Origin: Nitrospira bacterium HGW-Nitrospira-1
Lineage (GTDB): Bacteria > Nitrospirota > Thermodesulfovibrionia > Thermodesulfovibrionales > UBA6898
Assembly (NCBI GenBank): GCA_002839535.1
Contig: PGYF01000013.1
Coordinates: 5,176 to 44,968 of the forward strand
Direction of reading: 5' to 3'
DNA: 39,793 bases
Shown here: positions 7,308 to 14,592 of the stretch, one piece after another
Position numbering within the stretch: position 1 is the stretch's first letter
Layout: each line of letters starts with the position of its first letter
Translations under genes and position numbers: made by a program
Notes under the pieces: model-generated
What the model was told of the DNA's origin: nothing
What the model saw: the letters and a program-made list of their open reading frames with translations, nothing else
The model's database searches: none

Positions 7308-8322
7308 AGTTGTCATAGGCACAAGAGCCAGCAAACTTGCTCTCTGGCAGGCTGAATGGGTAAAGTCAGAACTGGAGCGTATGAACCCCGGCCTTCAGGT
7401 AGAATTGAACAAGATAAAGACAACCGGAGACAAGATACTGGATGTGCCTCTTGCGATGGTTGGCGGCAAGGGACTTTTTGTCAAAGAGATAGAGGAGGCG
7501 ATGCTCAGGGGAGAGGCCGATCTTGCGGTGCACAGCATGAAAGACGTGCCAACAGAGTTTCCCGAAGGGCTTGAGCTTGCAGCGATCTGCAAAAGAGAAG
7601 ACCCCAGAGACGCTTTTATCACAGCTGCAAAATCGACGCTCCGGGGCTTTAAAGATCTTCCGCAGGGCGCCTCTGTCGGTACGAGCAGTCTCAGGAGAGC
7701 CTGCCAGTTGCTGAGCCTGCGGCCTGATATCCGGATTATGCAGTTGAGGGGAAACCTCGAAACCAGACTTAGAAAGCTCGATGAAGGACAATTTGACGCC
7801 ATCATTCTGGCTGTTGCCGGCGTTAGAAGACTTGGATGGTCTGACAGGATAACCGAAATTCTGCCTGCTGATCTCTCTCTGCCGGCAATAGGTCAGGGCG
7901 CGATAGGGATAGAATGCAGAATGAACGATGATTTTATTCATAAACTCATTGCGCCGCTGAATCATAAGGAAAGCGCAACCTGCGTCAGGGCTGAGCGTGC
8001 GCTGCTAAAAAGGCTGCAGGGCGGCTGCCAGGTGCCGATTGCCGCCTATGCCAGACTGATTAGTCAGGAGTCAGGAGTCAGGGGTCAGGGGTTAGAAGAT
8101 AAGAAACAGAGATTAACTACAGATAAAGACTGTTCACTATTCACTGTTTACTATTCACTATTCATGGACAGCCTGGTGGGAAGCATTTCAGGTGACAGGA
8201 TCATCAGGGACCATGCAGAGGGACGTCCTGAAGATGCTGAGGTAATCGGGACGATGTTGGCCGAGTCTTTGCTTTTAAAGGGTGCGGACAAAATACTTGC
8301 CGAGCTTTATGGACAGCATTAG
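7294..8322 (+). CDS. hemC: Porphobilinogen deaminase (hydroxymethylbilane synthase) with repeat insert
   Basis: Polymerises four porphobilinogens into hydroxymethylbilane. Diagnostic features are IGTRASKLALWQ at the N-terminus, VHSMKDVP, SSLRRACQL, and the cofactor-binding cysteine in LQGGCQVPIAAYA (about Cys245). Right after that motif, residues about 256-290 are foreign: LISQESGVRGQGLEDKKQ up to YYSLF, made by heptamer repeats, after which DSLVGSISGDRIIRD resumes the normal third domain. Starts at 7282, 7291 and 7294 are possible; 7294 has GGAGA 5 bases upstream. No hemD or hemB is in the window. Confidence 0.95.
   Translation: MTKNKVVIGTRASKLALWQAEWVKSELERMNPGLQVELNKIKTTGDKILDVPLAMVGGKGLFVKEIEEAMLRGEADLAVHSMKDVPTEFPEGLELAAICKREDPRDAFITAAKSTLRGFKDLPQGASVGTSSLRRACQLLSLRPDIRIMQLRGNLETRLRKLDEGQFDAIILAVAGVRRLGWSDRITEILPADLSLPAIGQGAIGIECRMNDDFIHKLIAPLNHKESATCVRAERALLKRLQGGCQVPIAAYARLISQESGVRGQGLEDKKQRLTTDKDCSLFTVYYSLFMDSLVGSISGDRIIRDHAEGRPEDAEVIGTMLAESLLLKGADKILAELYGQH
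8064..8164. repeat. Paired heptamer arrays inserted in frame within hemC
   Basis: Left array: TCAGGAG, TCAGGAG, TCAGGGG, TCAGGGG (8064-8091). Right array: TTCACTA, TTCACTG, TTTACTA, TTCACTA, TTCA (8133-8164). About 40 bases of unique sequence lie between them. The unit is 7 bases, not a multiple of three, yet the whole block keeps the hemC frame. The two-array layout matches the topA insert and the left unit is shared with it. Confidence 0.85.
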
Positions 8323-8342
8323 TCTAACAGCGGTCCCGTACA

Positions 8343-8972
8343 TTATTCTTCGCCTTCGAGCGCCTCGAGTTGTTCCCTGTTTTCCTGACAATCCACGCAG
8401 AGAGTTGCGGCAGGAAGCACCATCAATCTTTTTGCGCTGATCTCCTCACCGCACTCTTCACAGACGCCATAGGTCCCGTCAGCTATTTTTCTGAGAGCCT
8501 CGTCAATATTATGCATCAATTTCCTTTGGGCCGAGAGCCTCTGCAGGCTGAGGTCTTCCGAGATATCTATCTGGGCCCAGTCCCCATCGTCATTAGCAGT
8601 GTCAACAAGTTGTTTATTCTCTCCACTGATATGTCTTGCTATCTCTTCTTTCACTTCTTTGAGAATAGCTTCCTTTTTCCTGAGCAGGGATTTTTTGAGA
8701 TCAAGCAATCTGTCTTTTGAGGCGACTGTCTTTGCATAAGGTTTTTTCTCTTTTCCCATCTTTTTTACAACTGTCTTTTTAACAGTCTTTTCCGCTAAAG
8801 CCTTTTTTGCAGGGGAGATTTTCTTTTCCTGTTTTTTGGCTGGGACGGTCTTTTTCGCCTTGCCTGAAGGTTTGGCATGCGCTTTTTTAGAAAGAGATTT
8901 AACCGTTTTCTTTTTTGCAACAGGCTGCTTTTCTTTTTTCATTATAGTCTTTTTTAGGGTAGCTGCAGCCAT
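8343..8972 (-). CDS. DksA/TraR-type zinc-finger protein with H1-like basic tail
   Basis: C-terminal half (about 85-209) is a DksA/TraR protein: a coiled coil (KDRLLDLKKSLLRKKEAIL), an acidic tip region (NDDGDWAQID), and a four-cysteine zinc finger C171-x2-C174-x17-C192-x2-C195. Such proteins enter the RNA polymerase secondary channel and adjust transcription of stable RNA and stress genes. The first 80 residues are extremely rich in Lys/Ala/Pro with repeated AKK and VKK, like histone H1 or bacterial H1-like proteins, suggesting nucleic-acid binding. ATG 8972 overlaps the stop of the 45-codon gene (TAATG). It is the last gene of the rpsB operon. Confidence 0.85.
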   Translation of the reverse strand: MAAATLKKTIMKKEKQPVAKKKTVKSLSKKAHAKPSGKAKKTVPAKKQEKKISPAKKALAEKTVKKTVVKKMGKEKKPYAKTVASKDRLLDLKKSLLRKKEAILKEVKEEIARHISGENKQLVDTANDDGDWAQIDISEDLSLQRLSAQRKLMHNIDEALRKIADGTYGVCEECGEEISAKRLMVLPAATLCVDCQENREQLEALEGEE

Positions 8973-9109
8973 TAGCCTGCTTCTTCTTTCCCGACTTCCT
9001 CTTTAAATATTTCAATAATGCTTCTTATCTTGATGCCTGCCTGCTGAAGGGCTTTCTGCACGTCAGGGAGCTTTGCATCTTCCACTTTTAACATGAAATT
9101 GCTGTTCAT
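8972..9109 (-). CDS. Small protein (45 aa) between frr and the dksA-type gene
   Basis: Frame reads MNSNFMLKVEDAKLPDVQKA, then LQQAGIKIRSIIEIFKEEVG and KEEAG. The start ATG 9109 has a perfect GGAGG Shine-Dalgarno, which lies in the last codons of frr, with 8 bases between. The stop overlaps the next gene's ATG. The beta-helix-beta look (LKVEDAKLPDVQKALQQAGI) recalls one half of an ACT-type regulatory fold, but this is only a resemblance. Strong ribosome site and tight coupling on both sides make it likely to be a real gene. Function unknown. Confidence 0.65.
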   Translation of the reverse strand: MNSNFMLKVEDAKLPDVQKALQQAGIKIRSIIEIFKEEVGKEEAG

Positions 9110-9111
9110 TA

Positions 9112-9669
9112 TCATACCTCCATTATCTCTTTTTCTTTATGTTCCAACAACTCATCTATTTTTTTGATGAAGGCATCCGTAATTTTTTGTATCTCCTCAT
9201 GCTCTTTTTTCACCTCATCCTCGCTGATATGCTCTTCTTTTTCAAGTTTTTTCAACCCTTCATTACTGTCTCTTCTGATATTTCGTACAACAATTTTAGA
9301 TTCTTCCGCCCTTTTTTTTACGATCTTTACCAGCTGTTTCCTGCGCTCCTCAGTAAGGATGGGGATATTAATTCTGATTACCTTTCCATCATTCATCGGC
9401 GTAAGTCCCAGATCGGATTTCATAATCGCCTTTTCAATTTCCGGTATCAGCCGCTGTTCCCAGGGATGGATTGCGATCTGCCTGCTTTCAGGTATATTCA
9501 GGCTTGCAAGCTGCTGAACAGGGGTAGGTGTTCCGTAATAGTCAACAATAATTCCGTCGAGAAGCCCTGTAGAGGCCCTGCCGGTCCTGACGCCGGCGAA
9601 TTCCTTTTTTAGCGCGTCTACAGCTCCCTGCATCCTGTCACCTGTTTTTTTTCTTAGCTCCTGTATCAT
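9112..9669 (-). CDS. frr: Ribosome recycling factor
   Basis: With EF-G it splits post-termination ribosomes. It has the normal 185 residues and typical segments: the N-terminal long helix with FAGVRTGRAS, then DYYGTPTPVQQLASLNIPE and IRINIPILTEERRKQLVK. The C-terminal helix KKEHEEIQKITDAFIKKIDE completes the L-shaped fold. Its start lies 32 bases inside the end of pyrH, so the two are translationally coupled, as in many bacteria. Confidence 0.97.
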   Translation of the reverse strand: MIQELRKKTGDRMQGAVDALKKEFAGVRTGRASTGLLDGIIVDYYGTPTPVQQLASLNIPESRQIAIHPWEQRLIPEIEKAIMKSDLGLTPMNDGKVIRINIPILTEERRKQLVKIVKKRAEESKIVVRNIRRDSNEGLKKLEKEEHISEDEVKKEHEEIQKITDAFIKKIDELLEHKEKEIMEV

Positions 9670-10384
9670 TGCTCCCCCTCACAAGAGTGCCTATCTTTTT
9701 CCCCTCGATGACCTTTCTGATATTTCCCTTGCCTTTTAAATTAAATACCACAATAGGCAGGTTATTGTCCATACAGAGCGAGATGGCTGTCGAATCCATA
9801 ACCCTGAGTCCTTTTTTCAGAACGTCGATATAGGTGAGTGTATTATATTTTACTGCATGAGGGTCTTTCACCGGGTCTGCAGAATATACACCGTCAACCT
9901 TGGTCCCTTTCATGATAATGTCAGCGCCGATTTCCATTGCCCTTAAGGCTGCTGCCGTGTCAGTAGTAAAGTAAGGATTGCCTGTTCCTGCAGCAAAAAT
10001 AACAACGCGTCCTTTTTCGAGATGCCGTACTGCCTTGCGCCTGATATATGATTCAGCGAGTTCTTTCATCTCGATTGCAGACTGCACCCTCGTCGGGATG
10101 CCGTGTTTTTCAAGGGCGTTTTGCAGGGCAAGCGCGTTGATTATAGTTGCAACCATGCCCATGTAATCAGCAGACGCCCTTTCCATACCCTCGAGGCTTG
10201 CCTGTACGCCCCTGAATATATTGCCGCCGCCAATAACAATGGCGAGTTGGATGCCCATTGATAAAACATCCTTTATCTCTCTGGCCATAAAATCAACGGT
10301 ATGCGCATCTATCCCATAACCTTTGTCGCCCATGAGGGCTTCGCCGCTGACTTTCAGGAGTACTCTTTTATACGTGCGCGCCAC
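9638..10384 (-). CDS. pyrH: Uridylate kinase (UMP kinase)
   Basis: Phosphorylates UMP to UDP. The bacterial hexameric type belongs to the amino-acid-kinase fold. Motifs: VLLKVSGEALMG at the N-terminus (phosphate binding), AIVIGGGNIFRG, and ATIINALALQNAL, with VDGVYSADPVKDP near the C-terminal half. The 248-residue length fits. It lies between tsf (8-base gap) and frr (overlap) in the conserved rpsB-tsf-pyrH-frr order. Confidence 0.97.
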   Translation of the reverse strand: MARTYKRVLLKVSGEALMGDKGYGIDAHTVDFMAREIKDVLSMGIQLAIVIGGGNIFRGVQASLEGMERASADYMGMVATIINALALQNALEKHGIPTRVQSAIEMKELAESYIRRKAVRHLEKGRVVIFAAGTGNPYFTTDTAAALRAMEIGADIIMKGTKVDGVYSADPVKDPHAVKYNTLTYIDVLKKGLRVMDSTAISLCMDNNLPIVVFNLKGKGNIRKVIEGKKIGTLVRGSNDTGAKKKNR

Positions 10385-10392
10385 TTTTCTCC

Positions 10393-11013
10393 TTAGCAGC
10401 TCTTTGGTTCAGAAGCCTGGTTTTCACCGAGCTGATATCTGAGGAATCTCTTGACCACGATGTTTTCCCCGAGCTTTGCGACCTTTTCAGTAATGAGATC
10501 CTTTATCTTTTTCTTCTGGTCCGGGTCTTTGACGAATATCTGATCCATAAGGCAGGTCTCTGAGAAGAATTTATCCAGCTTGCCTTCTATGATCTTTTCT
10601 GTTATCTGGGGGGGCTTGTTTAGAACCTGTGCCCGGTAAATCTCTTTTTCCCTCTCTATAATATCCTGAGGCACATCGTCCCTTAAAAGGTAAGACGGAT
10701 TGGCGGCAGTGATATGCATGCCTATATCCTTGACTAATTCCCTGAAGTCATCAGTCCTTGCCACAAAGTCTGTTTCGCAGTTGACCTCGAGCATTACGCC
10801 GATTTTATCCATATGTATATAAGACCCGATCATCCCTTCGGAAGCTGTCCTGCCCGCCTTTTTGGCTGCAGTCGCAAGACCTTTTTGTCTGAGGAGATCT
10901 ATGGCTTTTTCAAAGTCTCCGCTGCTTTCCGTAAGCGCTTTTTTGCATTCCATCATGCCGGCGCCTGTCTTTTCCCTGAGATCTTTTACTATGCCTGCTG
11001 AAATTACCGTCAT
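10393..11013 (-). CDS. tsf: Translation elongation factor Ts
   Basis: Nucleotide exchange factor for EF-Tu. The N-terminal UBA-like domain (IVKDLREKTGAGMMECKKAL) and the conserved core motif NCETDFVARTDDF are present. At 206 residues it is the short form of EF-Ts, with a reduced second subdomain compared with E. coli. The ATG follows GGAGGTAATACA and overlaps the rpsB stop as ATGA, consistent with the universal rpsB-tsf pairing. Confidence 0.97.
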   Translation of the reverse strand: MTVISAGIVKDLREKTGAGMMECKKALTESSGDFEKAIDLLRQKGLATAAKKAGRTASEGMIGSYIHMDKIGVMLEVNCETDFVARTDDFRELVKDIGMHITAANPSYLLRDDVPQDIIEREKEIYRAQVLNKPPQITEKIIEGKLDKFFSETCLMDQIFVKDPDQKKKIKDLITEKVAKLGENIVVKRFLRYQLGENQASEPKSC

Positions 11014-11777
11014 TGTATTACCTCCGCTGCCTCTTCTGCCCTGATCTTCTCCTGAATCTGCCCTTTTTCCTCTTCCTGCTGCGCTTCCTTGTTGAGCGCT
11101 GCCCTGCCTTCAATTATGGCGTCAGCCATCTTTGAAGTAAGGAGTTTTATGGCCCTTATTGCATCGTCATTGCCTGGAATGACATGATCGATTTCGTCAG
11201 GATCACAGTTTGTATCTACAACAGCCACGGTTGGTATCGATAGTTTTCTGGCCTCGGCCACCCCGATCTTTTCTTTTTTTGGATCGATAACAAATATGAT
11301 TCCAGGGAGTTGTTTCATATCTTTTATCCCGGAAAGGTTTTTGGCCAGCTTTTCCCTCTCCTTTTCAAGTCTGGCAGCCTCTTTCTTTGTAAGTAGCTCG
11401 AGGGTGCCGTCTTCCTTCATTGTATCCAACTTCTTGAGGCGGTCAAGGCTCTTTTTTACGGTAGTAAAGTTTGTCAGCATTCCCCCAAGCCATCTCTGGT
11501 TGACGTAGAAGGCTGAGGCCCTCTGAGCTTCTTCCATAATCGTGTCCTGCGCCTGTTTTTTTGTGCCTACAAAAAGCGCGCCTGCACCGGTTGCAGCCTG
11601 GTTCCTGACATAATTGTATGCCTCTTCAAGGCCTTTTAAGGTCTTCTGCAGGTCGATGATATAAATACCGTTTCTTTCGCCGAAAACGTATTTTTTCATC
11701 TTTGGGTTCCAGCGCTTTACCTGATGGCCAAAATGTACTCCGGCCTCAAGCAATTCCTTCATTGTGACTACTGCCAT
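11010..11777 (-). CDS. rpsB: 30S ribosomal protein S2
   Basis: Small-subunit protein S2, 255 residues. Diagnostic motifs are LLEAGVHFGHQVKRWNPKM, GIYIIDLQKT, and NQRWLGGMLTNF, with IPGNDDAIRAI near the end. The frame is open upstream to 11837, but ATG 11777 is the start because an AGGAGG sequence sits just before it and MAVVTMKELLEAG is the conserved N-terminus. The C-terminal tail is Glu/Gln rich. First gene of the rpsB-tsf-pyrH-frr-orf45-dksA-like operon. Confidence 0.97.
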   Translation of the reverse strand: MAVVTMKELLEAGVHFGHQVKRWNPKMKKYVFGERNGIYIIDLQKTLKGLEEAYNYVRNQAATGAGALFVGTKKQAQDTIMEEAQRASAFYVNQRWLGGMLTNFTTVKKSLDRLKKLDTMKEDGTLELLTKKEAARLEKEREKLAKNLSGIKDMKQLPGIIFVIDPKKEKIGVAEARKLSIPTVAVVDTNCDPDEIDHVIPGNDDAIRAIKLLTSKMADAIIEGRAALNKEAQQEEEKGQIQEKIRAEEAAEVIQ

Positions 11778-11867
11778 GATTTTCCTCCTATGGTTTTTTC
11801 CTCCGCCTGTTCCGCCCACCCTTTTAAAAAGGACCATCAGCAGAACTGTTGCCGGCGTGTGTATTTA

Positions 11868-11899
11868 TTTCTTCCTGAAAAGAGTTTTTCAGGAAGAAA
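11868..11899. other. 14-bp inverted repeat in the rpsB/mqnB divergent region
   Basis: Arms TTTCTTCCTGAAAA (11868-11881) and TTTTCAGGAAGAAA (11886-11899) pair perfectly around a 4-base loop. It lies about 90 bases upstream of rpsB. On the minus strand an AT-rich promoter-like stretch (TTGCAA followed by ATGTTAAT) is immediately upstream, so the hairpin would sit at or near the 5' end of the rpsB mRNA. An S2 autoregulatory leader or an mRNA-stabilising hairpin are both possible. No T-run follows in either direction, so it is not a standard terminator. Confidence 0.6.
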
Positions 11900-11975
11900 A
11901 GATTAACATAGTAAATCTTTTTTTGCAAGGCCTGTGTTATGATAATACATTGAAATAAAAAGGGAAAAGTGTTTT

Positions 11976-12725
11976 TTGGGAGCAGGGAAAAAAGCAAACA
12001 TAGGTCTTATAGCCTCGGTTTTTTCCGAGGGGACAATGTTCGAAAGTACGTTCAAAGCTATAGGGAAAGCGCTTCCCTGTTATCCGGCCTTTTATACCGG
12101 CATTGTTACAGGTAATCGGGCAATATTGGGAATATCAGGTGTCGGGAAAGTGAATGCTGCGCATACCGTGACCGTACTCATAGAAAAATTCTCTCCGTCG
12201 TGCATTATCAATTTCGGGACAGGGGGCACTTTCCCCTCTTCAGGGCTTAAGGTAGGTGATATTGCTGTTGCCGAAAAAGAGGTCTATGCTGACGAGGGCG
12301 TACTGTTGAAAGACGGGTTTCATGGTATAGACCTTATCGGCATACCTTTGTTCCAAAAAGGCAGGAAGAAGTATTTCAATGAATTTCCTCTTGATAAGCC
12401 GCTTATCAGAAAGGCTGTCAGGGCTGCTCAACTCATTACGCATTACGCATCACCGGAAACAGTCAAAAAAGGAACTTTTTTGACTGTTTCCGCCTGCACA
12501 GGGACAAAAAAACGGGCTGGAGAACTTGAAAGAAAATTCAGTCCTCTCTGCGAAAATATGGAAGGGGCCTCAATCGCACATATCTGTTGTCTCTATGGAA
12601 TCCCGTTTGTCGAGATAAGGGGCGTCAGCAATATGGTCGAAAACCGCGATAAGGGCAAATGGGACATAAAACTGGCGGCAGAGAATTGCCAGAAGGCGGT
12701 ATTGGAACTTCTTAATATTCTTTAA
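11976..12725 (+). CDS. mqnB: Futalosine hydrolase
   Basis: Nucleosidase of the futalosine route to menaquinone, releasing hypoxanthine from futalosine to give dehypoxanthine futalosine. It belongs to the PNP/MTAN phosphorylase fold: ISGVGKVNAAHT near the N-terminus, FGTGGTFPSSGLKVGDIAVA, the EVYADEGV segment typical of MqnB, and the nucleoside-site motif ENMEGASIAHICCLYGIPFVEIRGVSNM. Start TTG 11976 follows AAGGG and is the best available. Residues around QLITHYASP coincide with a small heptamer repeat (TTACGCA twice, 12436-12449). Its pathway partner mqnD is 6 kb downstream, beyond an accessory island. Confidence 0.88.
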   Translation: MGAGKKANIGLIASVFSEGTMFESTFKAIGKALPCYPAFYTGIVTGNRAILGISGVGKVNAAHTVTVLIEKFSPSCIINFGTGGTFPSSGLKVGDIAVAEKEVYADEGVLLKDGFHGIDLIGIPLFQKGRKKYFNEFPLDKPLIRKAVRAAQLITHYASPETVKKGTFLTVSACTGTKKRAGELERKFSPLCENMEGASIAHICCLYGIPFVEIRGVSNMVENRDKGKWDIKLAAENCQKAVLELLNIL

Positions 12726-12741
12726 CGCAGTTAATGCTAAA

Positions 12742-12876
12742 TAGTGTCTGTGTATAAATTAAAGTTTGTCATCCTCGGGCTTGACCCGGGGATCCAGAAC
12801 ATATTGAAAGCAATGGATTCCCGATTAAGGACTTCGGGAATGACGAACAAAAAGCAGAGTTTATACACAGGCTCTA
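12742..12876. mobile_element. MITE-like element with terminal inverted repeats
   Basis: Terminal repeats of 19 bases, TAGTGTCTGTGTATAAATT (12742-12760) and AGTTTATACACAGGCTCTA (12858-12876), are inverted with three mismatches. The 97-base interior holds a GTCATCCTCGGGCTTGACC...ATGGATTCCC...GGGAATGAC palindrome related to the dispersed repeat at 1-215. It carries no gene and is 135 bases long, the right size for a non-autonomous element. A clear target duplication is not visible. It marks the left border of the accessory island. Confidence 0.55.
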
Positions 12877-12882
12877 AATAAT

Positions 12883-12912
12883 TTATTAAAATATATTCTT
12901 TTTTGATAGAAT
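12883..12912 (+). promoter_or_regulatory. Possible promoter for the TIGR04255 cassette
   Basis: TAGAAT at 12907-12912 (5 of 6 to the sigma-70 -10 box) lies 37 bases before the TTG start. An 18-base spacer separates it from a weak TTATTA -35 box at 12883-12888. The stretch is very AT-rich and sits between the right end of the MITE-like element and the gene. Confidence 0.35.
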
Positions 12913-12948
12913 AGTTTCAAAACAAAAAGTAAAATAAAGGGGAAAAGA

Positions 12949-13695
12949 TTGAGCGAATATACTGTCTTCCCAAATGCACCTATAACTGAAGCTCTATTAG
13001 ATATTCGTGTTGAGTTACCAGAAGATGTCGATATTAATAAAATAGAAACTTTTCATGAGCATGTCAAAGATAGATTCCCTGATAAGAAAACAAGGGGTGC
13101 CTTTGCGATAGGAGTACAATTAATGCCAGATGGAACTCCGCAATCGCTTCCTGCCTCTGGTGGCCCCCAAGGATTCCTTTTCCGTTCACCTAACGAGAAT
13201 AAAATAGTTCAAGCAAGAATAGATGGCTTCACTTTTAACAAACTAAGGCCCTATGAGAACTGGACAGTTTTTCGTTCTGAGGCTAAATCATTGTGGAATA
13301 TGTATGTAGACCAGTTCGTTCCAAAAAAAGTAACTCGCATTGCCTTAAGGTATATAAATAGAATAGAAGTACCTTTACCGATAAAGGACTTTAAAGAGTA
13401 CATTTTAACTAATCCTGAGATTGCACCAAAGTTGTCACAATTTATTGATCATTTTTTTATGCAGGTTATATTGCCAAATCCAGAAATTCAAGCCAAAGCA
13501 GTAATTACTCAGACAATGGAACCAGCCACGGACAAAAACAAACTCCCTTTAATTCTTGATATAGATGTATTCATGGAAGCTGTTTATGTGGATAATAAAG
13601 AAGAAATATGGACCGATTTTGAAAAATTGCATGTATTTAAAAATGAGATATTTTTTAATAGCCTGACTGATAAAGCAAAGGAACTTTTTAAATGA
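12949..13695 (+). CDS. TIGR04255 family protein
   Basis: 248 residues. The N-terminus PNAPITEALLDIRVELPED matches the signature start of the TIGR04255 family (uncharacterised proteins of about 250 residues scattered through accessory regions). The middle has RPYENWTVFRSEAKSLW and RIALRYINRIEVP, also family-typical. No catalytic motif, membrane segment or signal peptide is visible. TTG 12949 follows AAGGGGA with 5 bases between. The gene is clearly AT-richer than its chromosomal flanks. Its stop overlaps the next start (ATGA), and three such overlaps tie the cassette together. Biochemical role unknown; a structural or sensor partner is inference. Confidence 0.8.
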   Translation: MSEYTVFPNAPITEALLDIRVELPEDVDINKIETFHEHVKDRFPDKKTRGAFAIGVQLMPDGTPQSLPASGGPQGFLFRSPNENKIVQARIDGFTFNKLRPYENWTVFRSEAKSLWNMYVDQFVPKKVTRIALRYINRIEVPLPIKDFKEYILTNPEIAPKLSQFIDHFFMQVILPNPEIQAKAVITQTMEPATDKNKLPLILDIDVFMEAVYVDNKEEIWTDFEKLHVFKNEIFFNSLTDKAKELFK

Positions 13696-14147
13696 CATAT
13701 GCTGATTCAAGAAATGCATTGCATTATTTAAATCGTGAAAAAGTCATTGTTGTCTACGTGAATACATCAGCAGTGGGAGATGACTCCAATATAATCACCA
13801 ATGAAGCTGAACGCTCAGTGGGGCACTATCTTATTCCAGCCTCAACACAATTGGCATATCCTGAGACAAGATTTCTTACGCTTAAAAGAGAATGGGAAGA
13901 TAACACTGCTTATCTATCATCTATGACTAAAATAGTCATGCATCCTGCCTATCAGCAAATTATTGGAATGGGCCAAATTGCTATTCCCTTAATCTTTGCG
14001 GCGATGGAAAAAACCCCGGATCATTGGTTCTGGGCTCTAAGGTCTATAACAGGCAAAGATCCTGTGCTACCTGAGCATAGAGGTCGCTTAAGACAGATGA
14101 CTGAAGATTGGCTTAAGTGGGGTAGGGAAAACGGCCATATTGCATGA
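13692..14147 (+). CDS. Small WFWALR-motif protein, second gene of the cassette
   Basis: 151 residues. The C-terminal half holds the compact motif TPDHWFWALRSITGKDP, followed by a Trp-rich end (EDWLKWGRENGHI). I recognise this pattern as one that recurs beside TIGR04255-type genes but know no named domain. The N-terminal half (about 1-60) has a short hydrophobic strand (KVIVVYVNTSAV) and an acidic loop. A central helix (REWEDNTAYLSSMTKIVMHPAYQQI) leads into the motif. It overlaps both neighbours by 4 bases, indicating coupled synthesis in fixed ratio. Function unknown. Confidence 0.7.
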   Translation: MTYADSRNALHYLNREKVIVVYVNTSAVGDDSNIITNEAERSVGHYLIPASTQLAYPETRFLTLKREWEDNTAYLSSMTKIVMHPAYQQIIGMGQIAIPLIFAAMEKTPDHWFWALRSITGKDPVLPEHRGRLRQMTEDWLKWGRENGHIA

Positions 14148-14590
14148 GTTCTGAGGGACAGAAACTGATCGAGGAAATTTTCCCCGGCTTGTTATCCAGT
14201 GGGTATGATATTGCCAGCCCAGCCACAAGAGAATATAATTGCATTGCTTGGGCTGCCGGAGATAGTGAAACTTGGTGGTGGCCTAATAAAGATTGTTTCT
14301 GGCCGTCTGAAATCCCGCAAGAAGAAAACCTGGAGGTGTTCATTAAGGTCTATGAAGCTTTTGGATACTCTCTTTGTGCTATCGATAGCTATGAAGAAGG
14401 GGCAGAGAAAGTTGCCATATATGTTGATCCCGAAGGAATACCAACCCATACAGCAAGGCAGTTAAGCAACGGACGCTGGACAAGCAAGTTGGGGAAACTT
14501 GAAGATATAGAACACAACTCTTTGGAAGGCCTTTACGGCCATACTTACGGCGCTGTTGCAGTGATTATGAAAAGGCCGATAAAAAAGTAA
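14144..14590 (+). CDS. DUF7689-like Cys/His protein, third gene of the cassette
   Basis: 148 residues resembling the DUF7689 family: YNCIAWAAGD followed by WWWPN, FWPSEIP, then EKVAIYVDPEGIPTHTARQL and WTSKLGKLEDIEH. The invariant-looking Cys in YNCIAWA near residue 27, with a later His in PTHTARQ, resembles the Cys-then-His order of papain-like or NlpC/P60 hydrolases. A cysteine hydrolase is therefore a reasonable hypothesis, but no activity is established from sequence. It is co-translated with the upstream gene (ATGA overlap). It is soluble, with no signal peptide. Confidence 0.72.
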   Translation: MSSEGQKLIEEIFPGLLSSGYDIASPATREYNCIAWAAGDSETWWWPNKDCFWPSEIPQEENLEVFIKVYEAFGYSLCAIDSYEEGAEKVAIYVDPEGIPTHTARQLSNGRWTSKLGKLEDIEHNSLEGLYGHTYGAVAVIMKRPIKK

Positions 14591-14592
14591 AG

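Noticed and set aside
4052..8164. CRISPR array, suggested by short repeats in topA and hemC
   Set aside because: Units are 7 bases, tandem, without spacers, and translated within conserved genes. There are no cas genes.
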